This document shows positions 1 through 5,429 of a DNA stretch of 5,591 bases, in pieces. The notes below the pieces were generated by a model. That model had not been told where the DNA came from. It worked only from the letters and a program-made list of their open reading frames with translations, and searched no databases. The position numbers and the translations under genes were made by a program. Positions within the stretch are counted from its first letter, which is position 1. Every line of letters begins with the position of its first letter. This DNA comes from Alistipes sp. (GTDB taxonomy: Bacteria; Bacteroidota; Bacteroidia; Bacteroidales; Rikenellaceae), in assembly GCA_028691095.1 (NCBI GenBank), contig JAQUZZ010000118.1, positions 1 through 5,591 on the forward strand, in the 5' to 3' direction.

Positions 1-60
1 GGAACATCAACAGAATCCCTAACGGGTGTAAAAAAGAGACTGAAAGCAATAAAGAATTGA
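1..60 (+). CDS. Possible 3' end of an upstream gene (partial, uncertain)
   Basis: The frame beginning at base 1 is open up to a TGA at 58-60 and would give a basic 19-residue tail ending KKRLKAIKN, stopping 3 nt before the lipoprotein gene. A competing frame starting at base 3 is also open and stops at TAG 72-74, which would overlap the lipoprotein start; its tail would be hydrophilic and end KELKSDE. The tight fit of the first frame makes it slightly preferable. So little sequence is visible that neither family nor reality can be established. In related bacteria FKBP lipoprotein genes can sit behind a DHH-family phosphoesterase gene, but that is recollection and not shown here. Confidence 0.3.
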   Translation, partial: GTSTESLTGVKKRLKAIKN

Positions 61-63
61 AAA

Positions 64-1455
64 GTGATGAATAGAGTGTTTCGTTCGATGTGGACGCTGT
101 TGCTGGGCGTCGTGGTGCTAAGTTCCTGCGCCAAACAACCCAAAGAAGATGCCGGTGAGATATGGCAAATGGCGTTCGATGAATGGATGACGTTGTATGG
201 CGACGGAGCCGAGAAACAGGCTTCGGGAATCTATATCAAGAAGCTGAAGACGGTCTCGGGCGTGGTGAACCCTCCACGAGACGGCGATTGGGTGCGCATC
301 AACTACACGGGACGCGTCATGACCAACGGTAACATCTTTGTGACCCGCGATAGTTTGACCGCACAGTTGCAGGGAACTTTTGAGTACTATACGCATTATG
401 TGCCTCAATTTGTAGCGTTTGATCGTGGCGAAGAGAGTAAAATGTTGGATGGAGTCTATGAAGCACTCTCGATGATGAATCAGGGTGAGGTTGCGCGGGT
501 CTATATTCCCTATACCTTGGCCTTCGGTTCGGATGTTGCTTATTTTGATTCGGGGTATGAGGGACAGATTGCTACGGTGGTAGCCAATACACCGATTATT
601 ATGGATTTGGAGTTGGTGGAGGTGGTGCGCGAGCCGTTGACGCGTGAGATTGAGACGGTGCAGCAGTATGCCTACGAGAAGTGGGGTAAGACGGTGGATG
701 ACACCATAGCTCCGAATGTCTATCGTCGCTCCTTGCGTCTGGGCAAAGAGACGGGAACCGTGAAGTCGGATACCTTGGTGAGCGTCTATTATGTAGGGCG
801 TTTCTTGGATGGTTTTGTCTTTGACACCAATATTGAAGATACGGCTCGAAAATATAACATCTACTCCTCCTCTAAGAATTACGATTCGATCACCGTGAAT
901 ACGAGTGGTTCCGATACGACCTATGTCAAGGGTTTCTACAAAGGAATTGTAGGTATGAAATTCGGAGAGACGGCACAAACACTCTTCCCCTCTACGTATG
1001 GCTATGGGACAGAGACGCAGGATAAGTCGGGCACAACTTGGATTCAGCCCTATTCGCCCTTGATCTTTACCATTATGGTGGTTCCGCCCAATGGAGACGG
1101 TACAACCTATCATCCTTATAGTGTCAAGGGATTCCAAGCACAGACGCAGATGGAGCAGGATATTTGGGTGAGAGGTTATGTTGTAGGAGCCGTGGAGGGG
1201 AGCAGTGTAGAGAGTGGCGCAGTGTATGGCGATACGGTGAAGGTGAAGACCAATATTCTGATTGCCGATACGCGAACGGCTGCCGAAGCCTCCAAGGTGA
1301 TTGCCGTCGAGTTGCCGGAAGGCGTGTTGCGCGACAAGTTGAACTTGGTGGATAATGCCTTGACCATTTATCGTAAAAAAATCGCATTCCGCGGAAACAT
1401 GGCCTCTTATTTGGGTCAGACGGGAGTGGTCGATCTGCAACAATATGTGAAGTAA
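64..1455 (+). CDS. Lipoprotein with two FKBP-type PPIase domains and a C-terminal DUF6359-like module
   Basis: Predicted exported lipoprotein of 463 residues (462 from the ATG at 67, an equally likely start). The N-terminus has basic residues, a hydrophobic stretch and lipobox LSSC, so Cys22 should be lipidated. Residues about 55-188 form a first FKBP domain (RINYTG at 78-83, LAFG at 152-155, closing strand IIMDLELVEV), but the usual Phe-Asp pair of the active site reads F92-V93. Residues about 219-341 form a second FKBP domain that keeps F253-D254 and the YGYG turn (312-315), with Phe291 at the position normally Trp. Residues about 350-463 resemble the DUF6359 OB-like module (WVRGYVVG, NILIAD, VELPEG and a closing YLGQTG segment). 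The family catalyses cis-trans isomerisation of prolyl bonds; here a folding or chaperone role on the envelope or surface is inferred. Possibly related to GldI-type FKBP lipoproteins. It ends at a strong terminator and looks independent of the arginine genes. Confidence 0.88.
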   Translation: MMNRVFRSMWTLLLGVVVLSSCAKQPKEDAGEIWQMAFDEWMTLYGDGAEKQASGIYIKKLKTVSGVVNPPRDGDWVRINYTGRVMTNGNIFVTRDSLTAQLQGTFEYYTHYVPQFVAFDRGEESKMLDGVYEALSMMNQGEVARVYIPYTLAFGSDVAYFDSGYEGQIATVVANTPIIMDLELVEVVREPLTREIETVQQYAYEKWGKTVDDTIAPNVYRRSLRLGKETGTVKSDTLVSVYYVGRFLDGFVFDTNIEDTARKYNIYSSSKNYDSITVNTSGSDTTYVKGFYKGIVGMKFGETAQTLFPSTYGYGTETQDKSGTTWIQPYSPLIFTIMVVPPNGDGTTYHPYSVKGFQAQTQMEQDIWVRGYVVGAVEGSSVESGAVYGDTVKVKTNILIADTRTAAEASKVIAVELPEGVLRDKLNLVDNALTIYRKKIAFRGNMASYLGQTGVVDLQQYVK

Positions 1456-1489
1456 GAGGTGTTGACGCGCGCTTTGCGCAGGCCGAGAG

Positions 1490-1533
1490 AAACAGAAGCA
1501 GGAGGAGCGAAAAGCTCCTCCTGCTTCTGTTTT
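1490..1533 (+). terminator. Strong intrinsic terminator after the FKBP lipoprotein gene
   Basis: A perfect 18-bp stem pairs 1491-1508 with 1514-1531 around the five-base loop GAAAA; 1490/1532 adds an A-T pair. The stem top is GC-rich (AGGAGGAGC against GCTCCTCCT) and the right arm runs into TTTT at 1530-1533. It lies 35 nt after the lipoprotein stop codon, so it should end that transcript. The short T tract is the only weak element. Confidence 0.85.
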
Positions 1534-1587
1534 ACGGATTTGAAGCGTAAAGGCATCCTTTCGATTGAGCGGATTCCCATTCGTGAA
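1534..1587. repeat. Direct repeat copy 1 (54 bp)
   Basis: This 54-bp stretch matches 1689-1742 at 52 of 54 positions; the differences are T1540/C1695 and G1542/A1697. Its ends pair with each other (1531-1539 with 1579-1587, seven Watson-Crick pairs and two G-T wobbles), so the shorter copy keeps the base of the hairpin seen in copy 2. It starts directly at the T tract of the preceding terminator. No mobile-element gene is associated with it. Likely a dispersed intergenic repeat, but dispersal across the genome cannot be seen from this window. Confidence 0.85.
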
Positions 1588-1603
1588 CTACCGCTGAAAA
1601 TCA

Positions 1604-1638
1604 CCTCCCCCAACGGTATGGGGGAGGATGGGAGGGGG
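1604..1638. repeat. C/G-run hairpin with an adjoining G-rich tract
   Basis: CCTCCCCC (1604-1611) pairs perfectly with GGGGGAGG (1620-1627) across an 8-nt loop. The right arm continues into further G runs at 1630-1632 and 1634-1638. The alternating C and G blocks resemble REP-type extragenic palindromes in style. The G runs on the + strand could also compete to form a quadruplex. It lies between the two copies of the 54-bp repeat, in a stretch without a credible gene. Confidence 0.6.
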
Positions 1639-1653
1639 TTGTCGAAGGGAAAC

Positions 1654-1675
1654 AAGGCTTTTGTAAAAAAGCCTT
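1654..1675. repeat. Small hairpin between the repeat copies
   Basis: AAGGCTTTT (1654-1662) pairs perfectly with AAAAGCCTT (1667-1675) around loop GTAA. The sequence after it (TAACGTGAG) has no T run, so it is a poor terminator in the + direction. Its last bases touch the outer arm of the large palindrome that follows, so the two would stack or compete slightly. Confidence 0.55.
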
Positions 1676-1754
1676 TAACGTGAGTTTCACGGATCTAAAG
1701 CGTAAAGGCATCCTTTCGATTGAGCGGATTCCCATTCGTGAAACTCACGTTAAA
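1674..1754. repeat. Repeat copy 2 inside a long palindrome
   Basis: The second copy of the 54-bp repeat (1689-1742) is enclosed by perfectly complementary arms: 1674-1691 pairs with 1737-1754 over 18 bp, and three more pairs (one G-T) carry the stem to 1694/1734. The 39-nt interior contains a small AAAGG/CCTTT hairpin (1704-1708 with 1712-1716, loop CAT). The element ends 39 nt before the promoter of the acyltransferase gene. It could be a non-autonomous mobile palindrome (MITE- or REPIN-like), a structured RNA or a protein-binding site. Nothing in the window decides between these. Confidence 0.8.
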
Positions 1755-1793
1755 ACCTCTGATTTCGCGGTAAAAGTGAAAATAGTCCTGCAA

Positions 1794-1827
1794 TTTGACC
1801 GAATCTGCTCTTTTTTTCATACTTTTG
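1794..1827 (+). promoter_or_regulatory. Bacteroidetes-type promoter for the arginine genes
   Basis: TTTG at 1794-1797 and TACTTTTG (fits TAnnTTTG) at 1820-1827 are 22 nt apart, close to the spacing of the Bacteroidetes housekeeping promoter. Transcription would begin a few bases after 1830, giving a leader of about 65 nt before the ATG at 1901. A perfect palindrome, TTTGCAAA (1824-1831), overlaps the -7 element and could be part of an operator; whether an arginine repressor uses it is unknown. Confidence 0.7.
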
Positions 1828-1900
1828 CAAATTGTATTCCACAGGGTGATGGTTACGGCCACACCCCATGTCTGGCGTTTAATTTTTTTGCTGGTAAGAG

Positions 1901-2491
1901 ATGACAATTGATGATTTTGATGTAATGGTGGCTTCGGAGAAACACACTCCGTTTGCCCAAGCTATTTGTGACGAGATGGCCGAATCGGCCAAAGCTCGTG
2001 GAACAGGTATCGCAAAGCGTACCCCTGAATATGTTGCAGGTAAGATGCGGCAAGGTAAGGCCGTAATTGCTTTTCATAAAGATGGAACATGGGCCGGATT
2101 TAGCTATATCGAGTCGTGGGGACACGGCGATTATGTGGCGAATTCGGGATTGATTATCAATCCTATATTCCGAAAATTGGGGTTAGCCAAAGCCATCAAA
2201 ACCAAGACCTTCTTCCTTTCGCTCAAGATGTTCAAGGGAGCTAAGTTGTTTGGTCTGACCACCGGTATGGCTGTGATGAAGATCAACTCCGAACTGGGCT
2301 ATCGTCCGGTGACCTATACGGAACTGACCGACGACGAACAGTTCTGGAAAGGATGCGAGAGTTGTGTGAACTACCCGATCTTGCAGAGCAAGAACCGGAA
2401 AAACTGCCTCTGTACAGCCATGTTGTTCGATCCGGCCCACGACACCGTGCGGGTTCCCATCGAGAAAGAGTTGTTAGAGGAGAGCAAATAG
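1901..2491 (+). CDS. GNAT-family N-acyltransferase, probable N-acyl(succinyl)glutamate synthase
   Basis: A 196-residue GNAT-type acyltransferase, probably catalysing the first step of arginine synthesis by acylating glutamate from an acyl-CoA. The central part shows strand GLIINPIF (83-90), then R-K-L-G-L-A (91-96) and a helix, which fits the CoA-binding motif A. The substrate call rests mainly on position: it is the first gene of the arg cluster. Bacteroides runs arginine synthesis through N-succinyl intermediates, and the equivalent gene in B. thetaiotaomicron is, as I recall, linked to N-succinylglutamate synthesis; that is transferred knowledge. The C-terminal region has four closely placed cysteines, C152-x2-C155 and C169-x-C171, which could hold a metal or form disulfides. 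The ATG at 1901 follows a weak TAAGAG and is preceded by a good promoter. It is unlike the long ArgA and the bifunctional ArgJ. Alternative: another GNAT with an unrelated substrate. Confidence 0.8.
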   Translation: MTIDDFDVMVASEKHTPFAQAICDEMAESAKARGTGIAKRTPEYVAGKMRQGKAVIAFHKDGTWAGFSYIESWGHGDYVANSGLIINPIFRKLGLAKAIKTKTFFLSLKMFKGAKLFGLTTGMAVMKINSELGYRPVTYTELTDDEQFWKGCESCVNYPILQSKNRKNCLCTAMLFDPAHDTVRVPIEKELLEESK

Positions 2492-2648
2492 GAAAGAGGG
2501 TTTGCCGTTGCGAAGCCGCTGCACCGTAGGTGGGGCAGAGACACCCGCAGAGACAATCATTATACCGAAGGGCTCTGTTTGAAAGTCGTGGCACGAAGTG
2601 CTTGCGCATCAACCGATAAACAGGACATACAATCAAACCAAAATAGCA
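2492..2648. other. 157-nt spacer between acyltransferase gene and argG
   Basis: No credible gene lies here. The only patterns seen are a 9-nt direct repeat GCAGAGACA (2535-2543 and 2547-2555), a small GCAC/GTGC hairpin (2591-2594 with 2598-2601), and an A-rich stretch just before argG. No terminator with a T tract and no TAnnTTTG promoter was found, so read-through from the acyltransferase promoter into argG is likely. Confidence 0.5.
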
Positions 2649-3842
2649 ATGAAAAAAGTAGTTTTGGCCTTTAGTGGGGGATTGGATACCTCCTATTGTG
2701 CCATCTATCTCTCACGGGAGATGGGACTTGAGGTGCATGCCGCACTGGCAAACACGGGAGGTTTCTCGAACGAGGAGCTTGCAAAAATTGAAAAACGGGC
2801 GTATGATCTGGGTGTGAAGAGTTATGTAGCTCTTGATGTGGCTCAGGATTACTACGATCATGCCATCAAGTATATGGTCTTCGGCAATGTACTGAAAAAC
2901 GGAACCTATCCGATTTCGGTAAGCTCGGAGCGTATTTCGCAGGCTACGGCCATTGCCAAATATGCACGACAGATCGGAGCCGACTACCTCTGTCACGGAA
3001 GTACGGGTGCCGGAAACGATCAGGTGCGTTTTGACATGATCTTCGATATTATCGCTCCGGAAATTAAGGTGATTGCCCTGATCCGAGAGAAACGTCTCAG
3101 CCGCGAGGAGGAGATCGAGTATCTGCGGAGTCACGGTGTGAATTACGACTTCAAGAAGGCGGAGTATTCGATCAATCAAGGTTTGTGGGGTACTTCGGTG
3201 GGTGGCAAAGAGACGCTGACCTCCGGGGAGACCCTTCCCGAAGAGGCCTATCCTTCGCAACTCAAGGAGACCGAACCGCGACGCATTACCCTGACCTTCG
3301 AGAAGGGTGAGTTCGTGGGGTTGGATGGCAAACATTTCGACAACCGCATCGAGGCTATTCGGGCTTTGCAGGCTGTGGCTTCACGCTATGCCGTAGGTCG
3401 CGGAATGCACGTGGGAGACACCATCATCGGCATCAAAGGTCGCGTCGGTTTCGAGGCTGCCGCTCCGATGGTGATTATCAAGTCGCATCATATGCTCGAA
3501 AAGCACACCTTGACCAAATGGCAACTCTTCTGGAAAGATCAGATTGCGGCCTTCTATGGCAACTATCTGCACGAGGGGCAATATTACGATCCGGTGATGC
3601 GTGACTTCGAGGCCATGCTGGAGAGCACACAGCGTACCGTCAGCGGCGATGTGTATGTGGATCTCTACCCCTATCGTTTTGTGGTAGTGGGCATCAACAG
3701 CAAACACGACTTGATGAGTAGCAAGTTCGGAGCTTATGGCGAGATCATGAGCGACTGGACGAGCGACGATGTGAAGGGCTTCGGTAAAATCTTCGGCAAC
3801 CAGAATAATATCTATTATAAGGTGAATAAGGAGGCTGAATAG
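2649..3842 (+). CDS. argG: Argininosuccinate synthase
   Basis: Joins citrulline and aspartate with ATP to make argininosuccinate, the penultimate step of arginine synthesis, in the cytoplasm. The protein has 397 residues from the ATG at 2649. An in-frame GTG at 2598 would add 17 residues, but homologues begin right at MKKVVLAFSGG and the region before 2649 is A-rich leader, so 2649 is preferred. Visible motifs: the PP-loop AFSGGLDTS (7-15), the PISVSSERI segment (88-96), the aspartate/citrulline-binding HGSTGAGNDQVRF (116-128), SINQGLWG (174-181), and GRVGFEAAAP (264-273) leading into the C-terminal tetramerisation part. Length is normal for the roughly 400-residue form of this enzyme. It follows the acyltransferase gene after 157 nt and is followed closely by an intrinsic terminator, so it may end the first transcript. 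Confidence 0.97.
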   Translation: MKKVVLAFSGGLDTSYCAIYLSREMGLEVHAALANTGGFSNEELAKIEKRAYDLGVKSYVALDVAQDYYDHAIKYMVFGNVLKNGTYPISVSSERISQATAIAKYARQIGADYLCHGSTGAGNDQVRFDMIFDIIAPEIKVIALIREKRLSREEEIEYLRSHGVNYDFKKAEYSINQGLWGTSVGGKETLTSGETLPEEAYPSQLKETEPRRITLTFEKGEFVGLDGKHFDNRIEAIRALQAVASRYAVGRGMHVGDTIIGIKGRVGFEAAAPMVIIKSHHMLEKHTLTKWQLFWKDQIAAFYGNYLHEGQYYDPVMRDFEAMLESTQRTVSGDVYVDLYPYRFVVVGINSKHDLMSSKFGAYGEIMSDWTSDDVKGFGKIFGNQNNIYYKVNKEAE

Positions 3843-3868
3843 CAAACGCGATTCCGTTTCTATATAAT

Positions 3869-3933
3869 CTCCGGCACCGGCCGTTGAGTGAGGCCTGCCG
3901 CCCCAGTCGACGTTGTGTGCCGGAGTTTTTTTT
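3869..3933 (+). terminator. Intrinsic terminator after argG
   Basis: CTCCGGCAC (3869-3877) pairs perfectly with GTGCCGGAG (3917-3925), directly followed by eight T residues (3926-3933). The 39-nt loop contains a smaller GGCC/GGCC stem (3879-3882 with 3892-3895), so the structure is branched. It starts 26 nt after the argG stop and would separate argG from argC transcriptionally. Because it stands inside an arg cluster, it could also be a regulated attenuator. Confidence 0.85.
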
Positions 3934-4236
3934 AGGATGCAGCGATTCTGTGGCTTAAGCCGAGGCTTTCGTGGCGGGAGCGGAGTTCCTGAAAGCGGGA
4001 ATAGCTCCAGCGTGCTATGGATTCGCAACAAACGCATCGGGAAATACCGATGAAAAAGGTTTTTACATAGAAGAGACTCCTATTGCGGTAATCGCAGGGG
4101 GTAATAGACGATGGAGAGACGCGTCCGTGGGCAATGAGTTGCAAACCCGAAGGGGCAAGTGCTGCATGGCGATGCGAATTTGCGGATCTCACGCGTTTTT
4201 AATCTTTCCGTATGACGGAAATAGAAAAACAAAGCT
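3934..4236 (+). promoter_or_regulatory. Structured non-coding leader upstream of argC (function unknown)
   Basis: About 300 nt with no convincing gene but several hairpins. These are: GGCTTAAGCC (3952-3961); a two-part stem in which 3977-3981 pairs with 4004-4008 and encloses TTCCTG/CGGGAA (3986-3991 with 3996-4001, loop AAAG); CATCGG/CCGATG (4035-4040 with 4047-4052); and TTTCCG/CGGAAA (4205-4210 with 4216-4221), ending 15 nt before the argC ATG. ATGCG/CGCGT (4172-4176 with 4192-4196) runs into a short T stretch (4196-4200). No clear TAnnTTTG promoter was found, although argC lies behind a terminator and needs one or read-through. I do not recognise a known riboswitch class. A 90-codon frame (3971-4243) crosses it but looks fortuitous. 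Confidence 0.4.
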
Positions 4237-5214
4237 ATGGTAAGAGTTGGAATTGTGGGTGGCGCAGGTTATACGGGCGGTGAAGCGATCCGTATTCTGT
4301 TGAATCACCCCGAGGTAGAACTGGTGTTTGTCCACAGCAATAGCAATGGCGGTAATCGCTTGTGCGAAGTGCATGTGGATTTGTTGGGGGAGACCGATAT
4401 GCGGTTTACCGACACGTTGCGCACCGACGTGGATCTGTTGATGTTGTGTGTGGGGCATGGGGATGCCCGCAAGTTTCTGGAGGCCACGCCGATTCCGCAG
4501 TCGGTACGGATCATTGACCTGAGTCAGGATTTCCGTTTGGCTGCGACCTCCTCGATCGGGGAGCGTCAGTTTGTGTACGGCTTGCCGGAGTTGAACCGCG
4601 AGAAGATCCGCACGGCGCACAACATTGCCAATCCGGGGTGTTTTGCCACCTGTCTTCAGTTGGGAATGTTGCCGTTGGCTTCGGCCGGTTGGTTGCAGGG
4701 CGACGTGCAGGTGACAGCCATCACCGGAAGCACGGGAGCGGGGCAGAAACTGGCTCCGACCTCTCATTTCAGTCAGCGAACCAACAACCTCTCGGTCTAC
4801 AAAGCCTTTGAACATCAACATCTCAAGGAGATTGGAGAGAGCATCCACACGCTGATGCATTCGTTTGATCATGCGATCAACTTCATCCCCTACCGTGGTG
4901 ATTTTGCGCGCGGAATCATGGCTTCGATCTATGTCGACTGCGACCGCTCGATCGAGGAGGTGCAACAGCTCTATCAGGACTTCTATGCCGATGCGGCCTT
5001 GACCTTTGTGAGCGACCGCACGATCTTCCTCAAACAGGTGATTAACACGGCCAAATGCGTGATTTCGGTGGAGAAACACGGCGACAAACTCTTGGTGATG
5101 AGCGCGATCGACAACCTGCTGAAAGGGGCTTCTGGACAGGCGGTGCAGAATCTGAATCTGATGTTCGGTCTCGACGAGCGAGCCGGATTGCATCTGAAAC
5201 CCGTGGCATTCTAA
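4237..5214 (+). CDS. argC: N-acetyl-gamma-glutamyl-phosphate reductase (or N-succinyl equivalent)
   Basis: NADPH-dependent reduction of N-acylglutamyl phosphate to the semialdehyde, the third step of arginine synthesis, in the cytoplasm. The 325-residue protein has a Rossmann start, GIVGGAGYTGGE (5-16), the catalytic cysteine in ANPGCFAT (Cys135), GSTGAGQK (164-171), the conserved His-x-His motif EHQHLKEI (192-199), which should supply the catalytic histidine, and the family end block AIDNLLKGASGQAVQNLN (290-307). Length is normal for the shorter ArgC type. A family position often reading Pro-His-Leu before the RGI motif reads PYRGDFARGI here (218-227). If the pathway uses succinylated intermediates, as in Bacteroides, the true substrate is the N-succinyl form. 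The ATG at 4237 follows an A-rich leader and immediately gives the glycine-rich loop, which fixes the start. No strong terminator follows, so argD may be co-transcribed. Confidence 0.96.
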   Translation: MVRVGIVGGAGYTGGEAIRILLNHPEVELVFVHSNSNGGNRLCEVHVDLLGETDMRFTDTLRTDVDLLMLCVGHGDARKFLEATPIPQSVRIIDLSQDFRLAATSSIGERQFVYGLPELNREKIRTAHNIANPGCFATCLQLGMLPLASAGWLQGDVQVTAITGSTGAGQKLAPTSHFSQRTNNLSVYKAFEHQHLKEIGESIHTLMHSFDHAINFIPYRGDFARGIMASIYVDCDRSIEEVQQLYQDFYADAALTFVSDRTIFLKQVINTAKCVISVEKHGDKLLVMSAIDNLLKGASGQAVQNLNLMFGLDERAGLHLKPVAF

Positions 5215-5429
5215 GCGCAGCGTGCTATTTGTGAGCAATCAATGCCTCCGGATTATCAGGCCTATACGGTGATCCAAGGACTCCATCCTTCTTTTCGGTC
5301 ACTTACGTAGTTCCAAAATCGTTAGAACCTTCCAGGCATCTCTCAACATCGGGAGTGGGTTTGGGGTTCTGACCCAAAAATCAACCGCACATCGGCCTTT
5401 GAGTCGCTGTGCCGAAAAATACGACAATT
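5215..5429. other. Spacer between argC and argD
   Basis: Roughly 215 nt without a credible gene. Weak hairpins are AAGGA/TCCTT (5276-5280 with 5286-5290) followed by CTTTTC, TTTGGG/CCCAAA (5360-5365 with 5373-5378), and TCGGC/GCCGA (5392-5396 with 5411-5415). None is a convincing terminator, and no TAnnTTTG promoter was seen. A 22-codon frame from 5242 has no supporting features. Confidence 0.45.

Noticed and set aside
118..1443. A 441-codon open frame on the minus strand opposite the FKBP lipoprotein gene
   Set aside because: It mirrors a well-supported gene, has no recognisable domain and is rich in His, Arg and Ile in the manner of antisense shadows of Bacteroidetes coding sequence.
1601..1680. 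CRISPR-like or attachment-site reading of the repeat pair
   Set aside because: Only two repeat copies, no regular spacers, no cas gene, integrase or tRNA nearby.
1459..1904. Two 74-codon frames on the + strand across the repeat region
   Set aside because: Both run through terminator, hairpins and repeat copies, share only the repeat-derived peptide, and have no plausible start context. They are treated as accidental, though the shared frame is noted as a finding.
2598..2648. In-frame GTG upstream start for argG adding 17 residues
   Set aside because: The added residues resemble translated leader sequence, and the ATG at 2649 places MKKVVLAFSGG at the normal N-terminus of the family.
3861..3868. 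TATAAT-like sequence just after argG as a promoter for argC
   Set aside because: There is no suitable partner element upstream, Bacteroidetes use TAnnTTTG instead, and any transcript would meet the terminator at 3869-3933 at once.
4008..4018. 11-nt match CAGCGTGCTAT also at 5218-5228
   Set aside because: Too short to be significant in a window of this size, and the flanks do not match.
4189..5238. A 349-codon open frame on the minus strand opposite argC
   Set aside because: argC is unambiguous on the + strand. The reverse frame shows no family motif and its codon pattern is explained by the argC codons.
5242..5310. 22-codon frame starting ATG-CCT-CCG in the argC-argD spacer
   Set aside because: Very short, no ribosome-binding or promoter context, and no recognisable sequence.
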